Assembly: GCF_014195535.1 (NCBI RefSeq)
Contig: NZ_JACIBY010000003.1
Span: 248,001 to 312,000 of the forward strand
Direction: 5' to 3'
Length of the DNA stretch: 64,000 nt
From: Runella defluvii
GTDB taxonomy: Bacteria; Bacteroidota; Bacteroidia; Cytophagales; Spirosomataceae
Part shown: positions 42,199 to 52,700 of the stretch, in pieces
How positions within the stretch are numbered: the stretch's first letter is position 1
Layout of the letters: every line of letters starts with the position of its first letter
Made by a program: the position numbers and the translations under genes
The notes under the pieces: generated by a model
Told to the model about the DNA's origin: nothing
What the model saw: the letters and a program-made list of their open reading frames with translations, nothing else
Databases searched by the model: none

Positions 42199-43158
42199 AT
42201 GAAACGATTTCTGTATGCCGTACTTTTTTTAGTATTTGTTGTGTGCTTGGCGGGATTATCCTTGGCGTATTGGCCCAACAAATGGCGTATTGATAATAAA
42301 GGTATTACCCCAGAACAAGCAACTTCTTTACGCCAAAACTACGAAGGACCACATCATTTGATGAAAACTTCGGATGGCGAAACCCTCTTTCTACGTCGAT
42401 GGAATCCCGATTCGCTAACTCCTGCTAGAAAGGATATTGCCGTACTCATTTTTCACGGTTTTACGGCTTATAGTGGTCCTTATAGCATGGCGGCCATTCC
42501 ATTTTCGAAGGGCGGTTATACCACATTTGGCCTTGATTACCGAGGCCACGGGCTCTCGGGCGGAAACCGTGGCGATAGCCCAAACAAAGAGAGATGGATT
42601 GCCGACTTGGCAGAAGCAATCGTTTACCTCAAGAAATTGGGATTCGCAAAAGTCGTAGTAATGGGACATAGCTTAGGGGTGGCTGCAACGATTTGCGCGG
42701 CCAATGCTATTCCCAACGAAGTGGCAGGGTTGGTACTTCTTTCGGGTGCATACGAGAGTCGGCCTGGGCTTAACAAGCCGATGAATCCGTTTGTAAAAGC
42801 CAAAATCATCGCAAGCGCGGTATTTCGCCCTTCGTTCCAGTCGGTGGAGTATTATCGGGAAGGGATGACTGTTACGCCTGATACCTTGTTTACTTTTCAT
42901 TATACCCCAAGATTTGTGACAATGCTGGATGTAAAACAGCTTCGGCTTCCTGCGAAGTTGAATGTACCCGTTTTGGTGGGAGTAGGGGACAAAGATGAAT
43001 TATTTGCCATTGATAAGGTCAAAGAGTTTTATAATCTCGTGCCAGGCAACAAGAAAGAATTTTACGTTATGAAAAATGCCACTCACGCCAAAATCCCCGT
43101 TGAAAGCTGGGAGGGAATTGCGAAATGGCTTGACAAAACGTATGTGTTACAGCCATGA
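42199..43158 (+). CDS. Alpha/beta hydrolase (lysophospholipase/monoacylglycerol-lipase-like)
   Basis: About 319 residues from the ATG at 42199. The upstream in-frame extension runs back into the terminator and is rejected. One N-terminal hydrophobic segment (FLYAVLFLVFVVCLAGLSLAYW) suggests membrane anchoring. The hydrolase domain has the oxyanion-site HGF in VLIFHGFTAYS, the nucleophile in VVMGHSLGVAAT, the acid Asp in GVGDKDELF and His in NATHAKIPVESW, so the triad is complete. The family includes lipases and esterases with diverse lipid substrates, and the exact one is unknown. Confidence 0.9.
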   Translation: MKRFLYAVLFLVFVVCLAGLSLAYWPNKWRIDNKGITPEQATSLRQNYEGPHHLMKTSDGETLFLRRWNPDSLTPARKDIAVLIFHGFTAYSGPYSMAAIPFSKGGYTTFGLDYRGHGLSGGNRGDSPNKERWIADLAEAIVYLKKLGFAKVVVMGHSLGVAATICAANAIPNEVAGLVLLSGAYESRPGLNKPMNPFVKAKIIASAVFRPSFQSVEYYREGMTVTPDTLFTFHYTPRFVTMLDVKQLRLPAKLNVPVLVGVGDKDELFAIDKVKEFYNLVPGNKKEFYVMKNATHAKIPVESWEGIAKWLDKTYVLQP

Positions 43159-43265
43159 ATTGTGTCCTAAACCATCATTGAGTGCTGTTACATCAAAAGA
43201 AAGTTTTCAAGACAACAATAAATTTGGGTCGTTTTTGGCTTTTAAGCAGATAAACCCATGTTTTT

Positions 43266-44201
43266 ATGCAAATTACCCGTCGTCAGACTTTGTCTTTACT
43301 CACCGCTACCACAGGAATGAGTATGTTGCCAGAAACTTCGCAAGCCGTTGAGCCTGCCAAATCAGCCTCTTTTGTGCCTTGCCTGAACATGAGCACCATT
43401 CGAGGACAAAAATTAGGATACGTCAAAGAACTAGAAACGGCTTCCAAAGCAGGGTTTCGTTCGGTAGAAATTTGGATGGATACCCTCCAAGAATTTATAA
43501 AAAACGGGAATACTCCCGCACAAGCCCGAAAAGTCGCGTCGGATTTTGGCATAAAGCTCGAAAATGCCATCGGTTTTGCGGCTTGGATTGTTGACGATGA
43601 AACCGCAAGAGCCAAAGGAGTGGACCAACTTAAACGTGAAATGGAGCTGTTGGCAGAAGTGGGCTGTATGCGCGTAGCAACCCCGCCCGTTGGCGCCCAA
43701 GCCCCTCAAGCTCCCCGCATCGACCTTCAAAAAGCGGCCGAACGTTACCGTACCATCCTTGAAATAAGCGACCAGACCAAGGTAATTCCGCAACTGGAAC
43801 TGTGGGGCTTTTCAAAAAACCTCAACAAACTCAGTGAAGTGATGTATGTGGCGGTGGAGAGTGGCCACCCGTCGGCGCGGTTGTTGTTGGATGTATATCA
43901 TTTGTTCAAAGGCGGTTCGAGCTTGGATACCCTCAAGTTGGTGGGTAAACCTGGAGTGGAAATATTCCACATCAATGATTATCCCGCAAACTTCCCGAAA
44001 GAAACCATTGTAGATGCCGACCGCGTTTATCCAGGTGATGGGATTGCGCCCATTGGCCAAATTTTAAAGACCATCAAAAACCCAGAGCGGCCCATCGTGC
44101 TTTCGTTGGAAGTATTTAATAAGACCTATTATGCCCAAGATGCCCTTGAAGTTGCCAAAATGGGCTTGGCAAAAATTAATAAAGTAATCGCGGGGATTTG
44201 A
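43266..44201 (+). CDS. Sugar phosphate isomerase/epimerase-like protein, Tat-exported
   Basis: The protein has 311 residues. A twin-arginine-type signal begins MQITRRQTLSLLTATTG, with RR and a hydrophobic core. The mature part is an AP-endonuclease-2/xylose-isomerase-like TIM barrel: LETASKAGFRSVEIWMD, DQTKVIPQLELWG with a metal-site Glu, SARLLLDVYHLFKGG with Asp and His, and VEIFHINDYPAN. Such enzymes isomerise or epimerise sugars or keto-sugar derivatives, and the substrate is not evident. It lies alone between two unrelated plus-strand genes. Confidence 0.87.
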   Translation: MQITRRQTLSLLTATTGMSMLPETSQAVEPAKSASFVPCLNMSTIRGQKLGYVKELETASKAGFRSVEIWMDTLQEFIKNGNTPAQARKVASDFGIKLENAIGFAAWIVDDETARAKGVDQLKREMELLAEVGCMRVATPPVGAQAPQAPRIDLQKAAERYRTILEISDQTKVIPQLELWGFSKNLNKLSEVMYVAVESGHPSARLLLDVYHLFKGGSSLDTLKLVGKPGVEIFHINDYPANFPKETIVDADRVYPGDGIAPIGQILKTIKNPERPIVLSLEVFNKTYYAQDALEVAKMGLAKINKVIAGI

Positions 44202-44214
44202 TTTTCGTACAGAA

Positions 44215-44246
44215 TCTAAACGCTTTGCACGATATTTGCGTTTAGA
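44215..44246. terminator. Possible weak terminator or hairpin between the isomerase-like and BatA genes
   Basis: TCTAAACGC and GCGTTTAGA form a 9-bp stem around a 14-base loop, 14 bases after the isomerase-like stop codon. There is no clear T-run after it, so termination is uncertain. Confidence 0.4.
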
Positions 44247-44278
44247 GTTCTAACGACTACCGATAACACCAAACCTGA

Positions 44279-46336
44279 ATGCAATTTCTTTTTCCGACCT
44301 TTTTGTGGAGTTTACTGGCAGTGGGGATTCCAATTGCCATTCACTTGTTCAATTTTCGCCGCACCCGCCGTATTTACTTTTCTAATGTCTCGTTGTTGAA
44401 AAACGTTGAGATGGAAACAAGTTCGTTTCGACGTTTGAAACAGTACTTGATATTGGCAACCCGGGTTCTTGCCATTGCGGCCTTGGCGTTGGCATTTGCT
44501 CAGCCCTATCTTCCAAGCGAAAATAAATCTGGAACCAATGCCCAAAGCGTGACGAGTGTTTATTTGGACAATTCGTTCTCGATGCAAAACGAAGATAATA
44601 ACCAACGTTTTTTTGACATAGCCACAGGAAAGCTCGATCAATTATTGACGCTGTTTAGAAATGCCACTCGTTTGCAGTTGATTACCAATGACTTTGATGC
44701 CCAAGAACAACAACTCACAACGACCGACCGCATCAAAGATCGCTTGACTACCCTCAAGCTTTCGCACACACCACGGTCGCTGCCAAGTATTTACAAACGT
44801 CAGGTGAATTTGATGTCGAGGTACGCGGGGAGTGGAAAAAATCAATTTTTTTGGTTTTCTGACTTTCAAAAAAGCACCGTTGGCGACGTAGCAAGTCTTA
44901 AAGTTGATTCTTCCAATCGGTTGTTTATTGTGCCTGTGCAAGCCGTTGCGAACCAAAATGTGTATGTCGATTCGGTATGGTTGAATACGCCTTTTGTGAG
45001 GGAGTTTCAGAACAATATTTTGTACGTTCGGGTGAGTAATTCGGGCAATGATGACGTTCAGAACTTGGTTGTCAAATTGTTTTTGGACGATGTTCAAGTT
45101 TCGACTGCACCCGTCAACCTTGCCCCAAAAGGCTCGGCGACGGCTTCTTTCAATTTTAATGTTCGCGGGAAAGGTTTTAAGCGCGGACGAATTGTGTTTG
45201 ATGATTTGCCCATTACGTTTGACAACGAATACTTTTTTGTGTTAAACGCTTCACCCGTCATTCGCGTCTTGCATTTGTATGGACAAGCCAACCCCAACCG
45301 TTCGATTGAAAATGTTTTTGCCAACGACAGCCTGTTTGCCATGCGTAGCCTCAACGCCAATAATGCCGACATTGGCTTATTGAAGCAGACCGATTTGGTC
45401 GTTATAGAAAGTGTGGAGCGGGTAGAAGGAGCGATGCGCACCGAATTAGAAAACTTCGTCCGTAAAGGAGGAAGTATTTTGGTTGTTCCCCCATCGAACC
45501 CCGATATAGCTTCTTACGGAGGTTTTTTAAGCGCCCTTGGTGTAAATTCATTGAGTGAACGAACGTCCAACGAGCCCATTCCATTGACCAATCCTGAGCG
45601 GAAAAGTCCGTTTTTTAGTGATGTTTTTGAGCAATCCATTCGCCAAGAGAACCTTGAATTACCAGTCTCAAAGCCCGTTTGGCAATGGCAAGCAGGTGGG
45701 GCTAAGTTGTTGAGTTTGCGTAGTGGAGACGTTTTCTTGAGTCAGTCGGCTGTTCAGCGGGGCAAGGTTTACGTCTTGGCAAATCCGCTTACGGAAGCTT
45801 TTGGAAGCTTTGCACAAAATGCACTTTTTGTGCCTGTGATGTACAAAATCGCCGCGCAGAGCGTACGTGAACAGCGCGCGGCCTATTCGTTTGATGAAAA
45901 CAACATCGCACTGACTGTTCCAGATTTACCACAAAACACGATTTTTAAACTTAAAAAAGGTAAAATAGAGTTGATTCCAGTTCAACGTTTGAATGGAAAC
46001 CAATTGACCCTCGAGTTACCGAAGAGCAATCAATTGACTACCGAACAAGACATGGAGTCGGGTTATTATGAGTTGCAAAAAGACGGACAAACCGTTCAAT
46101 TGTTGGCCCTGAATCATGACAATCAAGAATCGCAATTAGATTATTATACACCCGATGAACTTCGGAAACTATTCGCTAATCAGCCCAACGTACAAGTGTT
46201 TGACCACGTGGCGGACGGTGATTTTGTGAAAGAGTTTCAAAAACAAAACATTGGTGTTAGCCTTTGGAACTATTTCTTGTGGGCGGCATTGGCGTTCTTG
46301 CTTTTAGAAATCTTAGTCATTCGCCTGATAAAATAA
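44279..46336 (+). CDS. BatA-domain membrane protein (von Willebrand A-like)
   Basis: The protein has 685 residues. The N-terminal BatA domain (about 1-80) has two membrane segments: PTFLWSLLAVGIPIAIHLF, followed by FRRTRRIYFSNVSLLKNVE, then LILATRVLAIAALALAF. A large periplasmic region follows: a vWA-like start with SVYLDNSFSMQNED (metal-site DxSxS), a beta-domain, and VVIESVERVEGAMR in a glutamine-amidotransferase-like section. It ends with a C-terminal membrane segment (NYFLWAALAFLLLEILVIRLI). The family has a role in aerotolerance or surface processes in Bacteroidota that is poorly defined. Confidence 0.88.
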   Translation: MQFLFPTFLWSLLAVGIPIAIHLFNFRRTRRIYFSNVSLLKNVEMETSSFRRLKQYLILATRVLAIAALALAFAQPYLPSENKSGTNAQSVTSVYLDNSFSMQNEDNNQRFFDIATGKLDQLLTLFRNATRLQLITNDFDAQEQQLTTTDRIKDRLTTLKLSHTPRSLPSIYKRQVNLMSRYAGSGKNQFFWFSDFQKSTVGDVASLKVDSSNRLFIVPVQAVANQNVYVDSVWLNTPFVREFQNNILYVRVSNSGNDDVQNLVVKLFLDDVQVSTAPVNLAPKGSATASFNFNVRGKGFKRGRIVFDDLPITFDNEYFFVLNASPVIRVLHLYGQANPNRSIENVFANDSLFAMRSLNANNADIGLLKQTDLVVIESVERVEGAMRTELENFVRKGGSILVVPPSNPDIASYGGFLSALGVNSLSERTSNEPIPLTNPERKSPFFSDVFEQSIRQENLELPVSKPVWQWQAGGAKLLSLRSGDVFLSQSAVQRGKVYVLANPLTEAFGSFAQNALFVPVMYKIAAQSVREQRAAYSFDENNIALTVPDLPQNTIFKLKKGKIELIPVQRLNGNQLTLELPKSNQLTTEQDMESGYYELQKDGQTVQLLALNHDNQESQLDYYTPDELRKLFANQPNVQVFDHVADGDFVKEFQKQNIGVSLWNYFLWAALAFLLLEILVIRLIK

Positions 46337-46351
46337 AGAGTTTCTTCTACC

Positions 46352-46690
46352 TCTGGTTTTGAGAAACCAGAGGCACACACAGGTACTGCTGGTTTCTCAA
46401 AACCAGCGCAAACGCAGAATGAGCAAAAGGTTTCTCGAACAGGTGTTGCTGGTTTCTCAAAACCAGCGCAGACGAAGAATCTGTAAAGGCTTCTCGAACA
46501 GGTGCTGCTGGTTTCTCAAAACCAGCGTAAACGCAGAATGAGCAAAGAGTTTCTCGAACAGGTGCTGCTGGTTTCTCAAAACCAGCGTAAACGCAGAATG
46601 AGCAAAGAGTTTCTCGAACAGGTGCTGCTGGTTTCTCAAAACCAGCGCAGACGCAGAATGAGCAAAAGGTTTCTCAAAACCTTGTCCAAG
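46352..46690. repeat. 60-bp tandem repeat array with a hairpin in each unit
   Basis: Units containing the 18-base hairpin CTGGTTTCTCAAAACCAG occur at 46389, 46449, 46508, 46568 and 46628, at spacings of 60, 59, 60 and 60 bp, with a truncated unit from 46669. Between hairpins each unit carries a GCGTAAACGCAGAATGAGCA-like segment and TTTCTCGAACAGGTG. A reversed copy of the hairpin with longer arms (CCTCTGGTTT/AAACCAGAGG) sits at 46352-46375. Two consecutive units (46501-46620) are identical. The one 59-bp unit shifts any reading frame, so the array is taken as non-coding. Confidence 0.88.
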
Positions 46691-46806
46691 AATGAAACGC
46701 CATTTTTTTTCGCCCCAATTTGAGGAAAAGTTTTCCCGTTTTGTAAAATATACGTTTGGTTCAAATTTTTGATAAATTGCAACAAACGACTCTAAACTTT
46801 ATAGAC

Positions 46807-46926
46807 ATGAATGACTTAATACGGGGATTATTAGCAGGCTACGGCGCAAAAAAATTAGGAGGAGGCTGTGTAAGCACAGTCGTTATATTTTTAGTCCTTT
46901 GGTATGTTTTAGGACAATGTAGCTAA
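46807..46926 (+). CDS. Small single-pass membrane peptide (39 residues)
   Basis: ATG at 46807 to TAA at 46924-46926 encodes 39 residues. A charged, glycine-rich start (MNDLIRGLLAGYGAKKLGGG) leads into one membrane segment (CVSTVVIFLVLWYVLG) and ends QCS. TACGTTTG at 46751-46758 fits the Bacteroidota -7 element about 40 bases upstream of the start. A strong terminator follows the stop codon. I do not recognise a family, but the ORF, the promoter-like element and the terminator together suggest a real small gene between the repeat array and purL. Confidence 0.55.
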   Translation: MNDLIRGLLAGYGAKKLGGGCVSTVVIFLVLWYVLGQCS

Positions 46927-46934
46927 AACGACCA

Positions 46935-46970
46935 AAAAAAACGCCGTCAATTTTCACTGACGGCGTTTTT
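46935..46970. terminator. Bidirectional terminator between the small ORF and purL
   Basis: AAAAAACGCCGTCA pairs with TGACGGCGTTTTT over a short loop, with A-runs and T-runs on the outer sides. It lies between the convergent 39-codon ORF and purL. Confidence 0.9.
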
Positions 46971-46992
46971 TATTGGTATAAACTCAACTAGA

Positions 46993-49242
46993 CTAACTCA
47001 TGATTTTACCCAATGAGTTGTCATATAAATCTTTAGCTTCTGCTCCTGAAATAACCGTTTGTTTATCAACCACAAAGCCTTCTTTCGTTACTTTACCAAG
47101 CAAGGCGTGCGTGATTTTAAGGTCAGCACCAAGTACTTTTTGGAATTCAGCTTGCTTGTCAGGGCTTACACTGACCAACACGCGGCTTTGTGCTTCGCCA
47201 AACAAGAACGCATCGGCGCGGTACGGGCTTTGGGTTGCAACTTCAAAACCAAATCCGCGAGGCAAGGCAGACTCGGCCAAAGCGACCATCAGACCACCGT
47301 CAGAAACGTCGTGAACTGACTCAACCAACTGATTAGAAATCAATTGTGCTACGGCTTGTTGCAATTCAAACTCCTCGTCGAGGTCGAACGCGGGAGCAGG
47401 AGAGGCTTTTACACCACGGTATGAATACAAGTATTCCGACGAAGCAATGTCGTTTTTCGGCTGACCAACCAAGAAAATCAAGTCACCTTCGTTTTTGAAG
47501 TCGAGCGTCATTTGGCTTTCAGGTTTTTCCATCAAACCAATCATACCAATCGTTGGAGTTGGGAACACAGGGCCGTCGTCCGATGATTGGTTGTAGAAAC
47601 TCACGTTACCACCCGTCACAGGTGTACTGAATTTACGGCAAGCTTCGCCCATTCCTTTAACGGCATGAACAAATTGCCAATATACTTCAGGAACGTACGG
47701 GTTTCCAAAGTTAAGGTTGTTGGTAATTGCCAACGGTTCAGCTCCTGTACAAACGAGGTTACGAGCTGCTTCCGAAACCGCAATTTGTGCACCAATAAAT
47801 GGATCAGCATTGACGTAACGAGCGTTACAGTCAACCGTCATGGCAATGCCTTTTTGGTAGTTAGGGCGTTCTACGTCGCGAATACGAACCACTGCCGAGT
47901 CCGAAGGGCGGTTGGTAGAGCGGTTGGCTGTGCCTACCATCGAGTCGTATTGCTCATACACCCACTTCTTAGAAGCGATGTTTGGATGCGACAGAAGGTG
48001 ACGCGTTACAGCTGCAATTTCAGCTGCTGAGTTGACGTCAGCCACCGAATTTATATCAAATTTCTTAAATTCTTGGAAATAAGCAGGTTCGCGGTATTCG
48101 CGGTGATTTTGAGGCGCACCACCACCTAGTACTAGATCGTGAGCAGGAACATCGGCAATCAATTCGCCGTGTTGGAAGAAATGCAAACGTCCGCCTTCAA
48201 CGACTTCACCGATTTGGGCGCAATGCAAATCCCATTTATCAAAAATACCTTTGATGACATCTTCTTTGCCTTTTTCAACCACCACCAACATACGTTCTTG
48301 TGATTCAGAAAGCAAAATTTCCCAGCCTTTCATGTTGGCTTGGCGCGTTGGTACTTTATCGAGGTCGATAATCATCCCGTGTTCGCCTTTGGCACTCATT
48401 TCAGAGGTTGAGCAGATGATACCCGCAGCTCCCATGTCCTGAATACCCACTACATAACCTGTACGGATGATTTCAAGTGAAGCTTCGAGTAAAAGTTTCT
48501 CCATAAAAGGGTCACCCACCTGAACGGCTGGCAATTTCTCGGTTGACTTTTCAGAAATATCTTCCGAAGCAAAACTAGCTCCTCCGATACCGTCTTTGCC
48601 CGTTGCCGAACCTACAATAAATACGGGATTGCCTACACCATAGCTAATGGCGCGAGCTACTTCACCCGCCTTTACGATTCCTGCCGAAAACGCATTGACG
48701 AGTGGGTTGGTGTTATAACAATCATCAAAGAAAACTTCGCCACCTACTGTTGGGATACCGAACGCATTGCCATAGTCGCCGATGCCCTTTACTACCCCTT
48801 TTACGAGCCATTTTGTTTTGGCCAATTCGGGGTTTCCGAAGCGGAGAGAGTTTAATTGAGCGATGGGACGCGCACCCATCGTAAAAATATCACGGTTGAT
48901 ACCGCCGACACCCGTTGCCGCACCTTGATAGGGTTCAAGGGCTGAAGGGTGATTGTGAGATTCAATTTTAAAGCTACACGCAAGGCCGTCACCAATGTCA
49001 ACCAGACCAGCGTTTTCTTCGCCAGCTTTAGCAAGCATACGGTCAGAGTCGCGGGGGAGGGTTTTAAGCCAAACGATTGAGTTTTTGTACGAGCAGTGCT
49101 CCGACCACATCACCGAGAATATGCTCAACTCAGTGAAGTTGGGCGTGCGGCCTAGTATTTGTTTGATTTGTTCAAATTCTTCGGGAAGAATACCTAGTTT
49201 TTTGGCGGTTTCGACGGTTGGTAGTTGTTCTACGTGTTCCAC
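46993..49242 (-). CDS. purL: Phosphoribosylformylglycinamidine synthase subunit PurL
   Basis: PurL catalyses the ATP-dependent amidation of FGAR to FGAM in purine synthesis. The protein has 749 residues, the size of the small bacterial PurL that works with separate PurQ and PurS, which are not in this window. Motifs: FSVMWSEHCSYKNS near residue 45, KIESHNHPSALEPYQGAATG near 92, and VGGEVFFDDCYNTNPLVNA. Two AIRS-like ATP-binding halves are recognisable, the second with VTGGNVSFYNQ and SVHDVSDGGLMVAL. The start is GTG at 49242. TAACTTTG, read down from 49291, is a possible -7 promoter element. Confidence 0.96.
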   Translation of the reverse strand: MEHVEQLPTVETAKKLGILPEEFEQIKQILGRTPNFTELSIFSVMWSEHCSYKNSIVWLKTLPRDSDRMLAKAGEENAGLVDIGDGLACSFKIESHNHPSALEPYQGAATGVGGINRDIFTMGARPIAQLNSLRFGNPELAKTKWLVKGVVKGIGDYGNAFGIPTVGGEVFFDDCYNTNPLVNAFSAGIVKAGEVARAISYGVGNPVFIVGSATGKDGIGGASFASEDISEKSTEKLPAVQVGDPFMEKLLLEASLEIIRTGYVVGIQDMGAAGIICSTSEMSAKGEHGMIIDLDKVPTRQANMKGWEILLSESQERMLVVVEKGKEDVIKGIFDKWDLHCAQIGEVVEGGRLHFFQHGELIADVPAHDLVLGGGAPQNHREYREPAYFQEFKKFDINSVADVNSAAEIAAVTRHLLSHPNIASKKWVYEQYDSMVGTANRSTNRPSDSAVVRIRDVERPNYQKGIAMTVDCNARYVNADPFIGAQIAVSEAARNLVCTGAEPLAITNNLNFGNPYVPEVYWQFVHAVKGMGEACRKFSTPVTGGNVSFYNQSSDDGPVFPTPTIGMIGLMEKPESQMTLDFKNEGDLIFLVGQPKNDIASSEYLYSYRGVKASPAPAFDLDEEFELQQAVAQLISNQLVESVHDVSDGGLMVALAESALPRGFGFEVATQSPYRADAFLFGEAQSRVLVSVSPDKQAEFQKVLGADLKITHALLGKVTKEGFVVDKQTVISGAEAKDLYDNSLGKIMS

Positions 49243-49764
49243 GAGCGGAGGAGTTGGGGGATTGGTGATTTGTACTAAAGGCGCAAAGTTAACTTTGACG
49301 GCACCTATTTTCTAACATTATTTTATATTTTCTTCCTTGCGTGCCTATTTGAGCGTCTTTTTTCAGGAAATACTCACTTCTTTTTACAAAGAATACTCAT
49401 GTAAACTGGTCGAAAAAGTCGAAAAACAGGGCTTGATTGCAAAAATGCAAAAACAGAGTCCAGATAGGCAACTCTAATTGATGAATTGTTAATGAAAATG
49501 AGGTTTTTTTGAAAAATATCTTATGAAACTAGATATTATTGCGAAAATATGAAATATTAATCTTTGGTGTTATGAAATTGTAAAATTCCAAGATAATTTG
49601 ATATATTCTCAATATTTTAAAAATACAGATACAATATTTGGTAAAAAGGTTGTTGTACCAAATAAATTTTTGTGTAACTTGCGTGAGATTAAAGTTCCGT
49701 AGAAGTACTTAGGCAACAAAGTGACGAATCGGAAGTCAACCAACCCCCAATATACAACAAAACC
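49243..49764. other. Gene-free divergent promoter region of purL and gltB
   Basis: There are 522 bases between the divergent purL and gltB genes with no reading frame of note. TAACTTTG (minus strand, 49291-49284) is a candidate purL -7 element, set in the palindrome CAAAGTTAACTTTG. The gltB side is AT-rich from about 49490 to 49690. I see no clear terminator, riboswitch or RNA gene. Confidence 0.6.
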
Positions 49765-52700
49765 ATGTTAGAATCTGCCCAACAGGGGTTATATCGCCCC
49801 GAGTTTGAACATGACGCATGCGGTATTGGTTTCCGCGCCAATATGAAGGGTCGCAAGTCTCACCAGATGGTCGCTGATGCGATTACGATGCTCGAACGTA
49901 TGGATCACCGCGGTGCTTGCGGTTGCGATCCTAACACGGGTGACGGTGCTGGAATTCTTATTCAAATCCCTCATGAGTTTTTTGTGGAAGAATGTACCAA
50001 ATTGGCCATTACCCTCCCAGCTGCGGGCGAGTACGGTGTTGGTATGATTTTCTTCCCTAAAGATGAAAAGCTTCGCAGTGAATGCCGCGATATCCTTAAC
50101 CGAAAAATCAAAAAGTTGGGCATGGAATTGCTAGGCTACCGCCGCGTTCCAACACTCAACGATGTTTTGGGGGAAGGCTCCTTGTCGGTAGAACCACAAG
50201 TTGAACAACTATTCATCAAACGCCCTGATTCAGTTACGGATGAGTTGGGTTTTGAGCGTAAGTTGTTTGTACTTCGTCAATACGCCACTCGTATTATTAA
50301 CGATACTGTAGTGGGTGCCAAAGCGCATTTTTATTTCTCGTCGCTTTCGTGCCGTACTATTTCTTATAAAGGTCAGCTGACAACAGGTCAATTGAACTAT
50401 TACTTCCCAGACTTGCACAGTGAATCAGTCGTTTCGGCTTTTGCCATTATTCACTCGCGCTTTTCTACCAATACGTTTCCTTCTTGGAAACTTGCACAGC
50501 CTTTCCGCTACGTGGCTCACAATGGTGAAATTAACACCGTTCGTGGTAACGTCAACTGGATTCGTGCTGGCGAGAAGTCGTTCTGGACAGAGCACTTCAC
50601 CAAAGAAGAAATGGACATGTTGTTGCCAATCTGTGATTTAACTAATTCAGATACGGCCAACTTGGACAACGCCATCGAGCTTTTGTATTTGTCGGGTCGC
50701 TCATTGCCACACGTAATGATGATGGTCGTACCTGAAGCTTGGGATGGCAACGAGGCCATGGATCCAGAACGTAAGGCTTTCTACGAATACCACGCGGCTA
50801 TTCAAGAACCTTGGGATGGTCCAGCGTCGATTTCATTTACGGATGGTAAAATCATCGGTGCTACCCTCGACCGTAACGGTTTGCGTCCTTCGCGTTATTG
50901 GGTGTTGGACGACGATACCATTATTATGGCCTCGGAAGCAGGGGTACTCGACATCGACCCTGCGCGCGTAGTGACCAAAGGTCGTTTGCAGTCGGGTAAA
51001 ATGTTTGTGGTGGATATGGAACAAGGCCGTATCATCCCCGACGAAGAGCTCAAAGCCGATATTTGTTCACGTCAGCCGTATCAAAAATGGTTGGATGAAA
51101 ATAAAATCAAAATTTCTGACCTCGAACCTTCACAACGTCCGTTTGCTCCGTATGACGATAAACTTTTACTAAAGCGTCAAATCGCGTTTGGCTTTACTTC
51201 CGAAGACCTACGGATGGTGATTGGGCCGATGGCTGAAACAGGCTATGAGGCGATTGGTTCGATGGGAGTCGATGTACCATTAGCGGTATTATCGGATCAA
51301 AGTCAGCACCTTTCTAATTACTTTAAGCAACTTTTTGCACAAGTAACCAACCCGCCGATTGACTCTATTCGGGAGCGCTCGATTATGTCTTTGATTTCGT
51401 TTGTAGGTTCAACCGAAAACCTATTGACCGAATCGCCGCTGCATTGTCGTCAGATTGAATTAGAACAACCTGTTTTGACCATCGAAGAATTTGATAAACT
51501 TCGTTGGGTTGACAAAGACCATTTCCAGGCCAAAACAATCAATACCTATTTCCGTGCCGACCAAGGTGGAAAAGGGCTGGCGCGTGCGTTGGAACGTATT
51601 TGTACCTACGCCGAAGACGCGATTGAAGACGGTTTTGAAATCATTATTTTGTCTGACCGTGCCATTGACTCTGACCACGCACCGATTCCGTCGTTGTTGG
51701 CCATGTCCACGGTTCACCATCACTTGATTCGTAAAGGGTTACGTGGTAAAGTAGGTATCCTTGTAGAGGCAGGAGATGTTTTTGAAACGCACCATGTTGC
51801 TACACTCATTGGTTATGGCGCTGCGGGGGTATGTCCGTATATGGCCTTCCAAACCATCGCTTACATGAACCGCCAAAAGATGATTAATGGAGAGTTTGAA
51901 AATACAAAACTCTACGCTAATTACATCAAGGCGATTGATAAAGAATTGCTCAAAATTTTCTCTAAAATGGGTATTTCGACGCTTCAGTCGTACCAAGGAG
52001 CGCAGATTTTTGAGTGTTTGGGTATCAATAAAGACGTGATAGACAAGTATTTCACAGGAACCATCTCGCGTATTGGCGGTATGGGTATCGAAGAAATCGC
52101 CCGTGAAGTATTGGTTCGCCATAAAGTAGCCTATCCAGAAACGCCGATGGTAAATCCGCACCTAGAAGTGGGTGGTTTCTATCAATGGAAACAACGCGGA
52201 GAAGCACACATTTTTAACCCGCAAACAATTCACCTTTTGCAACAATCGACCCGCAAAGGTGGAGAAGAAGGGTATCAAATTTTTAAGAAATTCTCGAAAT
52301 TGATTGATGATCAGACCCAAAAAGCCCTTACGCTTCGCGGTTTGATGCGTTTCAAGAAAGGGAAAGCAATTTCAATCGACGAAGTAGAGCCTGTTGAAAG
52401 TATCTTCAAGCGTTTTGCTACAGGTGCGATGTCCTTTGGTTCAATTTCGTGGGAAGCACATACAACGCTTGCCATTGCTATGAACCGCATCGGGGGCAAA
52501 TCAAACTCAGGTGAAGGAGGCGAAGATGAGATTCGTTATCAACCGCTTCCAAACGGTGACTTTATGTCGTCAGCCATTAAGCAGGTGGCATCGGGACGTT
52601 TTGGGGTAACGAGCCATTACTTATCAAATGCCCAAGAACTTCAGATTAAGATGGCCCAAGGGGCAAAACCTGGAGAAGGAGGGCAGTTACCAGGGCATAA

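Noticed and set aside
46352-46690. The tandem array as a CRISPR
   Set aside because: The units are tandem with no unique spacers, and there are no cas genes nearby.
46359-46723. Two overlapping plus-strand frames and a minus-strand frame encoding QVLLVSQNQRKRR-type repeat peptides
   Set aside because: They run through the 60-bp repeat array. The 59-bp unit breaks the frame, frames are open on both strands, and the hairpin content explains the pattern better than a protein.
49243-49764. Riboswitch or RNA gene in the purL-gltB region
   Set aside because: No conserved RNA fold or stable stem was recognisable by eye; a covariance-model scan would be needed to settle it.
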